64,000 bases of DNA from Thiohalophilus sp. (lineage in GTDB: Bacteria; Pseudomonadota; Gammaproteobacteria; UBA6429; Thiohalophilaceae): positions 1 through 64,000 of the forward strand of contig NZ_JAXHLN010000003.1 in assembly GCF_034522235.1 (NCBI RefSeq). The letters run 5' to 3'. Under the pieces are notes generated by a model, which did no database searches, had not been told where the DNA came from, and saw nothing but the letters and a program-made list of their open reading frames with translations. The position numbers and the translations under genes were made by a program. Positions 53,365 to 62,243 of the stretch are shown one piece after another (position 1 is the stretch's first letter; every line of letters begins with the position of its first letter).

Positions 53365-54996
53365 TCAGATCGGACAGATCATTTCACCCAGCTTCTGGGT
53401 CAGCTTGAGGTTCTCGCTGTAATCCACCGGGCAATCGATAATACTCACGGTATTATCGGCCAGCGCGGTTTTCAGCGTCGGCAGCAGATCCTCGCCTTTT
53501 TCGATTCGATAGCCTTTGGCGCCGAATGATTCGGCGTATTTGATAAAATCCGGATTGTTGAAATCCACGTGTGACTTGCGGCCGAAACTGTTGATCTGTT
53601 TCCATTCGATCAACCCGTAGCCATTATCATTCCAGACCAGGATCACGATGGGCGTTTTCATGCGCATGGCGGTCTCGATCTCCTGGGAATTCATCAAAAA
53701 GCCGGCATCGCCGGTTACGGCCACCACGTTACGGTCTGGATACGCCAGTTTGGCGGCGATGGCGCCGGGCAGGGCAATGCCCATGCTGGCAAACCCGTTG
53801 GAGATCAAGCAGGTGTTGGGATATTCGCAGCGGAACATGCGCGCCATCCACATTTTATGTGCCCCGACATCACACAGGGCAATGTCTTCAAGGTTCATCG
53901 CGGTACGCAGATCCCAGATGATCTTCTGTGGCTTGAGCGGCAGGGCCGTATCATCCTTGTGCTGATTCATATCCTCGATCAGCGCCTTACGCAGACTTTT
54001 CATGGCCGTGCCGGTATGCGGACTGGCCAGATTCATAATGCGCAACAGGGAATGCTTGATATCGCCGACGACGCCAACTTCTACCGGGTAATAGGCATCA
54101 ACTTCCGCGGGCGAATTATCGATATGAATAATGGTTCGATCCTTGGTCGGATGCCATAAATAAGGATGGTACTCGACCAGATCATAACCGACACAAATGA
54201 TCACATCGGCCCGGCTGAAACCGCAGCTGACATAATCGTTGGCCTGTAACCCGGCACTGCCCAGGGCCATCGAATGCTTGAAGGGCACCACGCCCTTGGC
54301 CATGAAGGTATTGGCCACTGGTATGCGCAATTGCTCGGCGAATTCGGCCAGCTGCTTCCAGGCGTGGCTGCGTATGACCCCGTTGCCGGCCAGTATGATC
54401 GGGTTTTTCGCGCGCGAGATAATATCGGCTGCCCGATCCACCTTCTCGCCCGGCGGCTCCGGCGGATAGGGATACTTGACCGGCAGGGGCTGATCGTCGA
54501 TCTCCATCTCGGCGATATTTTCCGGAAACTCGATGAAACAGGCGCCGGTCTTCTCCGTCTGCGCCACCTTGAACGCCTTGCGTACGACCTCGGGAATAAT
54601 GTCCGGGGTCAACAGACGTGAGGAATACTTGGTGATCGCGCGAAAGATCTCCTCGAGATCCAGTACCTGATGCGATTCCTTGTGCAGACGATGGGTGCTG
54701 GCCTGTCCGGCCACGGCCACCAGCGGGGCATGATCCATATTGGCATCGGCCACCCCGGTGAACAGGTTGGTGGCGCCCGGTCCCAGTGTTCCCAGGCAGA
54801 CCCCTGCCTTGCCGGTCAATCGCCCGTAGACATCAGCCATGAACGCCGCGCCCTGCTCATGCCGGGTGGTGACAAACTCAATATCCGAATCCAGCAGGGC
54901 ATCCATCACATCCAGGTTCTCTTCCCCGGGGATGCCAAAGATATATTCCACTTCTTCATTTTCGAGGCAGCGCACGAAAAGTTCGGCGGCTTTCAT
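53365..54996 (-). CDS. Acetolactate synthase-like thiamine diphosphate enzyme
   Basis: 543-residue ThDP enzyme of the IlvB/AlsS group: FGIPGEENLDVMDAL with the catalytic Glu, RHEQGAAFMADVYGRLTG, GPGATNLFTGVADA, and the ThDP/Mg motif GDAGFLMNSQEIETAMRMKTPIV in part, with NDNGYG. There is no ilvN/ilvH small-subunit gene nearby and the protein is short, favouring the single-subunit catabolic AlsS type (pyruvate to acetolactate), though sulfoacetaldehyde or oxalyl-CoA type activities cannot be excluded. Confidence 0.85.
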   Translation of the reverse strand: MKAAELFVRCLENEEVEYIFGIPGEENLDVMDALLDSDIEFVTTRHEQGAAFMADVYGRLTGKAGVCLGTLGPGATNLFTGVADANMDHAPLVAVAGQASTHRLHKESHQVLDLEEIFRAITKYSSRLLTPDIIPEVVRKAFKVAQTEKTGACFIEFPENIAEMEIDDQPLPVKYPYPPEPPGEKVDRAADIISRAKNPIILAGNGVIRSHAWKQLAEFAEQLRIPVANTFMAKGVVPFKHSMALGSAGLQANDYVSCGFSRADVIICVGYDLVEYHPYLWHPTKDRTIIHIDNSPAEVDAYYPVEVGVVGDIKHSLLRIMNLASPHTGTAMKSLRKALIEDMNQHKDDTALPLKPQKIIWDLRTAMNLEDIALCDVGAHKMWMARMFRCEYPNTCLISNGFASMGIALPGAIAAKLAYPDRNVVAVTGDAGFLMNSQEIETAMRMKTPIVILVWNDNGYGLIEWKQINSFGRKSHVDFNNPDFIKYAESFGAKGYRIEKGEDLLPTLKTALADNTVSIIDCPVDYSENLKLTQKLGEMICPI

Positions 54997-55043
54997 TCAT
55001 TCATCTCCTGCTGGTCAATGCTGTTGATATGCCTGTAGACAGA

Positions 55044-55694
55044 TTATTCGGGATCCGTTGCGAGCAGCTGCTGCACCACGCCCAGCATGGCATCGTGCCC
55101 GCCTGACATGGGGCCGTCGGTAATATAGCGACCATCGATGACCAGCGCCGGAACACCCTCGGCGCCATAACGCTTGGTCAGTTCAATGGCGCGGCGCAGC
55201 TTGCCGTCGACGGCAAAGGAATTGATCGTGTTGCGGAACGTCTCCGCGTCAACGCCGAACTCGGCAAAAAAGGCCTCGGCCTGATCACTGGTATGGATAT
55301 GCTTACCGCCGGCGTGGATACGCTTGAACAGGGGGGCATGAATCTTGTCCCGGATCTCCAGTAATTCCGCGGTATAAAACAGTTTGGCATGCAACGCCCA
55401 CTTCGGATTCGGGCGGCCAGTCTGCGGATGAACGAAGACCGCCGGCACGCGTTCGAAGCCAACATCGTCCGGTTTGTTCTCGACCCAGGTTTCCAGTTTC
55501 GGCTCAAAACGGTAACAATGGGGACAGCCGTACCAGAACAGCTCGACCACTTCGCGGGGCTTATCGGTCAGCTTTTCGACAGCCGGCGTAATGCGCCGGT
55601 ATTCAATGCCCTCGGCATACTCCGCCTGGACCGGGGCCGGGAACAGCACCGCCAGCGCTAGCAGTGGGGCCAATATACGCAAAATCGTCTTCAT
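55044..55694 (-). CDS. dsbA: Thiol:disulfide interchange protein DsbA
   Basis: 216-residue periplasmic disulfide oxidase. ATG 55694 with AGGAGT gives a signal peptide (MKTILRILAPLLALAVL...VQA); longer frames upstream are non-coding. Active-site CPHC in WYGCPHCYRFEP, helical insertion, and cis-proline VPALVI. It oxidises cysteines of exported proteins, relevant here to the many envelope proteins. It diverges from the cyclic-nucleotide-binding gene. Confidence 0.95.
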   Translation of the reverse strand: MKTILRILAPLLALAVLFPAPVQAEYAEGIEYRRITPAVEKLTDKPREVVELFWYGCPHCYRFEPKLETWVENKPDDVGFERVPAVFVHPQTGRPNPKWALHAKLFYTAELLEIRDKIHAPLFKRIHAGGKHIHTSDQAEAFFAEFGVDAETFRNTINSFAVDGKLRRAIELTKRYGAEGVPALVIDGRYITDGPMSGGHDAMLGVVQQLLATDPE

Positions 55695-55820
55695 CAATGA
55701 CTCCTGATATTCGGTTATTCTCAGACTATTCAAACTCACTGCTCGAAGCAAGCCACGCCCCCCGATTCCCCCTCGTCCCGGCATCCGATAAGCTACGCCC
55801 TGCACACTGAGGAGATAGCC

Positions 55821-56324
55821 ATGCCAACCAGAAAAGCTGCCAAACAAATCGACATTGCCGACTTCCTGAACCAGCAACACCTGTGCGAATCACTCACGCT
55901 GAACGAGGTCCAGACTCTGATGGAATTCACCGAGCCGGTCTTCTTCAAAAAGAATGAGGTGATCGCCGATATCGGCGAGATCGGCGAGGCCCTGTTCTTT
56001 ATTATAAAGGGTGAAGTCGTCCTGTTTTTCGAAGATCACGGCAAGGACGTGGAAATCGGTCGCCTGAAGGAAGGCGAGGTGATGGGGGAAATGTCGTTTT
56101 TCGACCGCCAGGCGCGCTCCGCCCGGATTCGCGCCAGCGTCGGCGATACCCGCCTGCTCAAACTGACCCGCATCATGTACAACCGGCTGCGAGTTGAGCA
56201 CCCCTTCATCGCCGTCAACCTCGTCGAACACACCATCATCAGCCTGGACCACCTGTTCCGCAGACTAAGTATGGATATTGCCAGCTTCAACCAGTACATG
56301 TACGGCAACGGACCCATCCGCTAG
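55821..56324 (+). CDS. Cyclic nucleotide-binding domain protein
   Basis: 167-residue Crp-like sensor domain without a DNA-binding helix-turn-helix. The beta-roll contains GEIGEALFFIIKGEV and GEVMGEMSFFDRQARSARI, the latter in the phosphate-binding cassette position; the C-terminal helix (NLVEHTIISLDHLFRRLS) would dimerise. Role unknown. Good AGGAGA ribosome binding site before the ATG. Confidence 0.85.
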   Translation: MPTRKAAKQIDIADFLNQQHLCESLTLNEVQTLMEFTEPVFFKKNEVIADIGEIGEALFFIIKGEVVLFFEDHGKDVEIGRLKEGEVMGEMSFFDRQARSARIRASVGDTRLLKLTRIMYNRLRVEHPFIAVNLVEHTIISLDHLFRRLSMDIASFNQYMYGNGPIR

Positions 56325-56344
56325 CCTCTTCTCCAGGTTGGTGG

Positions 56345-56520
56345 AAGGAACGCAAAGGACGCAAAGACGCGGAGGACGCCAAGAAAAACTATTATTTTCT
56401 TTGTGTTGGGCTCCAGACCTGAACGACGCGATTTGCGCGCAAACTGGAGCCCTGGCCCGGGGCCTGAGCCTCACAAGAAATCATCAAATTATTTCCTTTG
56501 CGTTCTTTGCGCCTTTGCGA
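56345..56520. repeat. Family C inverted repeat between CNB and ccsA genes
   Basis: Left arm about 56347-56384 (CGCAAAGGACGCAAAGACGCGGAGGACGC) and right arm about 56493-56519 (TTTGCGTTCTTTGCGCCTTTGCG). Confidence 0.75.
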
Positions 56521-56545
56521 TCTAGAAACTTCGAACAATGGCTCC

Positions 56546-57724
56546 TCACAGCTCGCCGTAGGAGTGCAGGCCGGAGAGGAACATATTCACACCCAGGAAG
56601 GCGAAGGTGGTGACGAACAGGCCGATGATCGCCCACCAGGCCAGGGGGGCACCGCGCCAGCCCTTGGTCAGGCGCAGGTGCAGCCAGGCGGCGTAATTCA
56701 GCCAGACGATCAGGGCCCAGGTTTCTTTCGGGTCCCAGGACCAGTAACCACCCCAGGCCTCGGCCGCCCACATGGCACCCAGTACCGTCGCCACGGTAAA
56801 GAAGGCAAAGCCCAGCGCAATAGTCTTGTGCATGATGTCATCGAGCATGTCCAGACTCGGCATGCGCGCCACAAACCCGCTCTGCGGATTGCGGTTTTGC
56901 GCCCGCTCCACCAGCAGATAGGCCACACCGAGCATCGCGGCCAGCGCAAAGGCGCCGTAGCCGACGAAGTTGGCCGGCACGTGAATCTTCATCCAGTAAC
57001 TTTGCAGGGCCGGCACCAGTGGCTCGATCTCGTGTGCGCCTTTTTCAAAGTGGTACCAGAGCAGGAATGCAATCGAGGCGGAGATGATCGTCAGGGCAAA
57101 GGCCCCCATGCCCTTGGCGCGGGTGCGCGCCTCGTAAAACAGGTAAATCAGGGCGGTAATGATCGCAAACAGGATAAAGACTTCGTACAGATTGCTGACC
57201 GGAATATGACCGACGTCATGGCTGATGAGATAGGATTCGCGCCAGCGCACCATCAGGCCGACAAAGCCCATGGTGGTGGCGACCCAGACCATGGAGGTGG
57301 CCACCTTGCCGATAAAATCGTTGGGTTTGGCCAGGTAGACATAATAGGTCACGGTGGCCATCACAAACAGCGCGCTCATCCACATGGTCGCCGACTGACT
57401 GGAGATCAGAAATTTAAGAAAGAAGTTCTGCTCGGCCTGACCGAGATCGTTACCATACAGACTCACCGCGAACAGGCTGATAGCGGCAATGGCAATCATC
57501 AGGTGCCGGGTCGCTTTCCAGTACCAGCCCAGCGCGATCAGGGCGATGGACGTACCGAAGAGAATGCCGACCTCGTAGTTGTCCATCAGCGCGGAATATT
57601 TGTTCCAGGCATAGCCGGCACCAAACAGCAGGGCCGCCGCCCAGATCCAGTCAAACAGGCTCAGCTGTTTGATAAAGGACTCCTTGCCGAAGTCCTGGTT
57701 AAATTGTTCCTTGGTTACCGCCAT
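56546..57724 (-). CDS. ccsA: Cytochrome c biogenesis protein CcsA (System II)
   Basis: 392-residue polytopic membrane protein with the tryptophan-rich haem-handling motif WGGYWSWDPKE near residue 327 and flanking conserved histidines. It works with ResB/Ccs1 to carry haem across the membrane and ligate it to CXXCH motifs (also called CcsB in betaproteobacterial naming). 20 bases downstream of resB on the same strand. These two serve the cytochromes c4, c5 and the porin-cytochrome encoded nearby. Confidence 0.93.
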   Translation of the reverse strand: MAVTKEQFNQDFGKESFIKQLSLFDWIWAAALLFGAGYAWNKYSALMDNYEVGILFGTSIALIALGWYWKATRHLMIAIAAISLFAVSLYGNDLGQAEQNFFLKFLISSQSATMWMSALFVMATVTYYVYLAKPNDFIGKVATSMVWVATTMGFVGLMVRWRESYLISHDVGHIPVSNLYEVFILFAIITALIYLFYEARTRAKGMGAFALTIISASIAFLLWYHFEKGAHEIEPLVPALQSYWMKIHVPANFVGYGAFALAAMLGVAYLLVERAQNRNPQSGFVARMPSLDMLDDIMHKTIALGFAFFTVATVLGAMWAAEAWGGYWSWDPKETWALIVWLNYAAWLHLRLTKGWRGAPLAWWAIIGLFVTTFAFLGVNMFLSGLHSYGEL

Positions 57725-57744
57725 AGTCTGTCACCTGTCTGTCG

Positions 57745-59802
57745 TTATTGACGTGATGCATAATGCCGATCCAGTTCATCGGCGAGTCCATCAAACACCT
57801 TGCTGAAATCATTTTGATTACGGTTGCCCATCCCCGCCAGCATAACACGGCTGCCCTCGCCTTCCGGGCGAATCATCACCCACAGGCGCTGATGAGTGAT
57901 ATAGAACATCATGAACACCCCGATAATCAACATCACACAGCCCAGATAAACCACATTTTTCCCCGGGGAACGGGTAATCTGCAGGCCCGAGGCCTGACGC
58001 AGATCAAAGTTAGTCATCTGCAGATAAAACGGCGAGCTGTATGGCCCCATGGATGCCAGGGCATTGACTGCATCCTCGAACCAGCGCCCCTGTTCGGTGC
58101 TGATACCCTGTTCGAGGGCAACGTCTTCCGCCTGCAACAGTTCCCAGTACAGGTTTTCCAGCACGGTATTGAGAATTTTCAGATAGGTCTCCGCGACTTT
58201 CATCTGCTGCTCTTCCGGTACGGTTTGCTGAATGCGCCGATCGATCGCCTGATAACCGCCCCGGTTGAATTCACTGGTCAGTCGAACCATGGAGGTCACG
58301 ATATTTTGCAACATCTCCTTATCCTGCATGTTCGCTTCGGACATCGCCTGACGGGCGCTTTGTTCGGCAATCCGACGCACACGATCCTTGTCATTTAACC
58401 AGGCATGAAGACGCATGAAGCGATCCACGGACATCTTGTCATCGGCGGGGATATGCAGATAGCGGAATGGCTCGGCCTGGCTTTCACGCATGCCACTTAA
58501 AAAGAAATAACGTCCTTCCTGACGTACCGGGACCATGTAATTGACGAATTCACGCGCCTCGCCGTTGGGCTGCCGCAGCCGGAAGGTAAAACTGGGGCCG
58601 TAATTGGTGAACTTCTTGCCGCTCTGGCCCATGGTACCGCCGCGCACCATCTCGCTCTGATCAAATTCTTCGTTGGGCGCCACTGCCAGCTCCTCATCGG
58701 CGGGGAACACATTGAATTCCTTGAAATCCTCAAACTCAATGGTCATCACGCCATCCGGCGTTTCGATCTGGCGTTTGGCCGCGACCTTGCCATCCAGTTC
58801 GATCGGTTGCGGGTTGCTGTCAAACAGCGGCCACGCCTTGAGCTGCATCTTTGTGCCGCCATCGGAGAAGCTGGCCTGATAGATAGCATAGCCACGATAG
58901 ATCAGTGGATGATTCACCGCGATGGTCTCTTCCCTCGGCGCTTCGAGCTGATTGTCATGAATCACCAGATCGCTTTCAAAGGACTTGGGCTGACCGGAAT
59001 CATAATATTTGACCCGAAATTCCTTGAGCTCGACGGCAAATGGCAGCTCCTGAACCAGATAGCCATCACGGATATTCAGAAATACCATATTGCTGACACT
59101 GTCTTCCGGCAACGTGATGTTGCCGCGAAACGACCAGTTCTCAGCCGGGCTCAGCCGGCTGACGGGCGGCACTTCCTTGGCGGCGATATCCCGTTTTTCG
59201 ATCTTGATCTCGCCCAGCCATTCTTTAATCGACAGGCCAAGGTTACCGTCCATCAGACCACCGACACAGATCACCACGATACCGACATGGGTGAACAGAT
59301 AGCCCAGCCGGTTCATCTGCCCCTTCATCAGGGCCAGGACGGTAACGCCTTCGCTTTCCTTGCGTCGGGCACGGTAACCCTTGTTATTAAAATATTGCGT
59401 GAAGGTCTGCTCGACCTGCTGCGGGGAGTCGCCCAGAGTCCATTCGCGAAAATTGCGCATGACCCGCAGGGACTTTTCTTTCATGCTCAGGCGATAATGG
59501 CCCATATCGCGCAACATGCCCGGCCCGTTGCGATAAACACAGACACTGGTGCTTAACAGCAAAAACCCGAGCAGCAGCAAAAACCAGACGGCCCCATAGA
59601 CGTCGTACAGATCCAGCACCTTGAAGATCTCGTGCCAGTAGGGCCCGAACTTGATGATGTAATCCTGGTAAGGCTGGTTCTGCTGCAAAACCGTGCCGAT
59701 CACCGACGCCACGGCGATTACGACCAGCATGGTGATCGCCAGGTTCATGGAACCGAGGAATTCCAGCCAGGCGGCCGGTTTTTGTTGTCGGGATTTACTC
59801 AC
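57745..59802 (-). CDS. resB: Cytochrome c biogenesis protein ResB/Ccs1 (System II)
   Basis: 685-residue protein: N-terminal membrane helices (MNLAITMLVVIAVASVIGTVL, then VWFLLLLGFLLLSTSVCVY), a third helix near residue 170, a long periplasmic domain and a last helix near 610 (VVYLGCVMLIIGVFMMFYI). Partner of CcsA in haem delivery. Starts at ATG 59802 and precedes ccsA. Confidence 0.93.
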   Translation of the reverse strand: MSKSRQQKPAAWLEFLGSMNLAITMLVVIAVASVIGTVLQQNQPYQDYIIKFGPYWHEIFKVLDLYDVYGAVWFLLLLGFLLLSTSVCVYRNGPGMLRDMGHYRLSMKEKSLRVMRNFREWTLGDSPQQVEQTFTQYFNNKGYRARRKESEGVTVLALMKGQMNRLGYLFTHVGIVVICVGGLMDGNLGLSIKEWLGEIKIEKRDIAAKEVPPVSRLSPAENWSFRGNITLPEDSVSNMVFLNIRDGYLVQELPFAVELKEFRVKYYDSGQPKSFESDLVIHDNQLEAPREETIAVNHPLIYRGYAIYQASFSDGGTKMQLKAWPLFDSNPQPIELDGKVAAKRQIETPDGVMTIEFEDFKEFNVFPADEELAVAPNEEFDQSEMVRGGTMGQSGKKFTNYGPSFTFRLRQPNGEAREFVNYMVPVRQEGRYFFLSGMRESQAEPFRYLHIPADDKMSVDRFMRLHAWLNDKDRVRRIAEQSARQAMSEANMQDKEMLQNIVTSMVRLTSEFNRGGYQAIDRRIQQTVPEEQQMKVAETYLKILNTVLENLYWELLQAEDVALEQGISTEQGRWFEDAVNALASMGPYSSPFYLQMTNFDLRQASGLQITRSPGKNVVYLGCVMLIIGVFMMFYITHQRLWVMIRPEGEGSRVMLAGMGNRNQNDFSKVFDGLADELDRHYASRQ

Positions 59803-60128
59803 GCTTGCTCGCCAATCTCATCGCCAATCCGGTGCGCTACGCTATCACACCCCGGGATAAATTTAACCTCGCCCCGCGGGACGCGGTTTATATTCTGGTG
59901 TTGTACCGGGCAGGAGTTATCTGCGTTTTTATCTGTAAACTATTATGGTTATTTTGTCCGGCACCGAGGCGGGTCGTCCCGGTGCGCCCTGTCACTCTCT
60001 TAAGTCTGCTTCGAGCGATACAAAGTTCCTTCGCTGCGGATAAAAAGTCGACTTTCAGGCGCAAAAAAGGGCGGAGATCCGCCCTTTTTTATCTTGCTTC
60101 GTTTGTCGGAACAATCAGTAACCGGCCA
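59803..60128. other. Intergenic region before resB, containing the cytochrome c4 terminator
   Basis: 326 bases between resB and the cytochrome c4 gene, both on the minus strand. No regulatory motif recognised apart from the terminator near 60065-60092. Confidence 0.5.
60063..60092. terminator. Intrinsic terminator downstream of cytochrome c4
   Basis: AAAAAAGGGCGGA-GA-TCCGCCCTTTTTT: 7-bp GC-rich stem with A-run and T-run, usable in both directions. Confidence 0.88.
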
Positions 60129-60749
60129 TCAGTGCAAACCGGAAATATAAGACGAAACCGCCTTGATTTCCCGATCGTTCATCTTGCGGGCGATATCCCG
60201 CATCATGCCATTCATATCGTTGGTCCGCTTGCCGTCACGAAAATCCTTGAGGGCCTTGACCAGATAATCGGTATGCTGGCCGCTCAACAGCGGGAAATTC
60301 GCTGCCGGATTCCCGGCCCCGGTCGGACCATGGCAGGCGATACAGGCCGTCAGGCCCTTTTCAGGATTACCGCCCCGGTAGAGTTTCTCACCAAACGCCG
60401 CCAGTTCTTCATCGGCCTGACCCATGCTGGGAGACTGTTTGGCATAGTAGGCGCCAATGTCCGCCATGTCCTGCTCGCTCAAACCGGCAACCTGACCGGC
60501 CATCAGCGGATCGGAACGGGTCTCACCCCGTTTGAAATCCGCCAGCTGCTTGGCAACATAGCCGGCATGCTGACCCGCCAGCTTGGGAAAATTGGCAACC
60601 GCACTGTTACCTTTTTCGCCGTGGCAGGCGACACAGGCTGCGACCTTGGCTTCACCGGCTTTGGCATCGCCGGCCGCCTGGGCCGTGGAGGCAAACGCCG
60701 GTACAAACAGGACTACCGAGAGAAAACTGACTAACGTTGAATACTTCAT
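60129..60749 (-). CDS. Cytochrome c4 (dihaem)
   Basis: 206-residue periplasmic protein with signal peptide (cleaved after AQA) and two homologous class I haem domains: CVACH with its axial Met in SDPLMAGQVAG, and CIACH with NDMNGMMRD. Cytochromes c4 carry electrons to terminal oxidases and, in some organisms, to denitrification enzymes. It lies next to a cytochrome c5 gene on the same strand, 46 bases apart. Confidence 0.94.
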   Translation of the reverse strand: MKYSTLVSFLSVVLFVPAFASTAQAAGDAKAGEAKVAACVACHGEKGNSAVANFPKLAGQHAGYVAKQLADFKRGETRSDPLMAGQVAGLSEQDMADIGAYYAKQSPSMGQADEELAAFGEKLYRGGNPEKGLTACIACHGPTGAGNPAANFPLLSGQHTDYLVKALKDFRDGKRTNDMNGMMRDIARKMNDREIKAVSSYISGLH

Positions 60750-60795
60750 TTGTGATTAAACCAACCTTGCGATGTTTGACAAACTGTTCGGACGC

Positions 60796-61101
60796 TTACT
60801 GGACCTCGGAGAGCATGTAATCGACCGCGGCCTTGACGTCCGCATCGCTCAGATCCGCGCGGCCGCCCTTGGCCGGCATGGCATTGAAACCATTAAGAGC
60901 ATGGTTATACAGGGTCTCTTTCCCCTTGGACAGACGATCCGCCCAGGCGCTCTTTTCCAGCTTCGGTGCGCCGGCGGCGCCGGTGCCATGACAGGCGAAG
61001 CAGGCCTGCTGATAGGTTTGTTGACCTTCAGCCGCCGAGGCAACGGAAGCCAGACCCAGCATGGCCAGAGATACGACAGTACCGGTGATTGCTTTTTTCA
61101 T
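60796..61101 (-). CDS. Cytochrome c5-type monohaem protein
   Basis: 101-residue exported cytochrome: ATG 61101 gives signal peptide MKKAITGTVVSLAMLGLASVASA; haem motif CFACH and distal Met in FNAMPAKGG. The haem domain is close to that of the membrane-anchored cytochrome at 33696 (shared AGAP and MP.KGG patterns). A longer frame upstream lacks coding character. Followed by the c4 gene, probably one transcript. Confidence 0.92.
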   Translation of the reverse strand: MKKAITGTVVSLAMLGLASVASAAEGQQTYQQACFACHGTGAAGAPKLEKSAWADRLSKGKETLYNHALNGFNAMPAKGGRADLSDADVKAAVDYMLSEVQ

Positions 61102-61284
61102 TAGTCTACTCCTAACTCCAATCGATGTTGATGGTATAAAACTTTCGACCATGACGCCGTCCCCAGGTTCGTCATGCTAGAATCTGTGCACACGAAGCGG
61201 CAGTCTGTATATCAGCTGCTCAATATCCGGTCAAGACGACCCATTATACCCCAGAGCCACGCCGAAACCCACTACCGAGGCGCC

Positions 61285-61935
61285 GTGAGTACCCGATTCG
61301 ACCAGTTACGCCGACCCTACGCCGCCATCCACTTCCTGCTCAGCGTGCCCCGGCCGCAGCAGGCGCCGGCGGATACAGGCGTCGAAGTCGCCTTCGCGGG
61401 GCGCTCGAACGCCGGCAAATCCAGCGCGCTCAATGCTCTGACCGGGCGCAAGGCCCTGGCCCGCACCAGCAAGACGCCCGGGCGCACCCAGCACCTGGTC
61501 TTCTTCGCCCTGGACGAGCGGCGCCGGCTGGTGGATCTGCCCGGCTACGGTTTTGCCCGGGTGCCCGAGGCCGTGCAGCGCGAGTGGGGCGAGGCCATGG
61601 CGGTCTATCTGCAGCAACGCCAGTCCCTGGCCGGCCTGATCCTGCTGATGGATATTCGTCACCCGCTGACCGACTACGACTGGCAAATGCTCGAATTCTG
61701 CCGCCACGCCGACCTGCCGGCCCACATCCTGTTGACCAAGGCCGACAAGCTCAAGCGGGGGCCGGCACAAAACACCCTGCTGGCGGTGCGCAAACAGCTG
61801 GCCGATTATCCCCAGGCCAGCGCACAACTGTTCTCCGCCACCAAAAAACAGGGGCTCGAGGAGGCATTAAACGTGGTCAACCGCTGGCTCGACCTTGAGC
61901 CGGATCAAGGGCAGCAAAAAAAAACCCCGGAATAG
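61285..61935 (+). CDS. engB: Ribosome biogenesis GTPase EngB (YsxC/YihA)
   Basis: 216-residue GTPase for 50S assembly. Motifs: G1 GRSNAGKSSALN near residue 39, G2 TSKTPGRTQ, G3 DLPGYGFA near 85, G4 TKADKL near 151, G5 SATKKQG. GTG 61285 after CGAGG is the best start; the frame is open for 111 bases before it. Commonly next to cytochrome c4 genes in gammaproteobacteria. The last codons run into an A9 tract with an AACCCC/GGGGTT hairpin. Confidence 0.93.
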   Translation: MSTRFDQLRRPYAAIHFLLSVPRPQQAPADTGVEVAFAGRSNAGKSSALNALTGRKALARTSKTPGRTQHLVFFALDERRRLVDLPGYGFARVPEAVQREWGEAMAVYLQQRQSLAGLILLMDIRHPLTDYDWQMLEFCRHADLPAHILLTKADKLKRGPAQNTLLAVRKQLADYPQASAQLFSATKKQGLEEALNVVNRWLDLEPDQGQQKKTPE

Positions 61936-62243
61936 GGGTTGGGATGTGGGGAATTGCGTCATTCCGGGGTCAAGTTCGCCCGGCATTGGGGACCGGGCCT
62001 TGAATCCCGCTCTGGGTTAAGCGGGGTCAGACACTCTCAGCGTAGTGCGCCCGATGCCCCGGTAACAGGCGGCGATTGTGAACGTTTGTTAAATCTATGC
62101 CACTGGTTCCCGATTCAGTTTCATTTCAGAAAAGTCCGCTAGAATGTCCTGATAAACAACCGATCCGGCCGGGCTTACCGTAACCCGCGGGTTACACCGG
62201 GCCGGTTCAAAAACAACTTGCCATTGCAACGGGGAGAACAACC
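61936..62243. other. Intergenic region before the cytochrome-porin gene
   Basis: 308 bases. Holds GGGGTCA-containing segments (GGGGTCAAGTTC, GGGGTCAGACAC) of the sort seen near REP-type transposon debris, and a TAGAAT -10-like hexamer at 62140-62145 that may serve the downstream gene. Confidence 0.4.

Noticed and set aside
53365-54996. Anabolic IlvB large subunit of branched-chain synthesis
   Set aside because: No adjacent small regulatory subunit gene or ilvC, and the length fits the single-subunit type better; left as acetolactate-synthase-like.
59805-60734. 309-codon plus-strand frame across the c4 gene and terminator
   Set aside because: Antisense to a clear dihaem cytochrome and crosses a terminator; no domain features.
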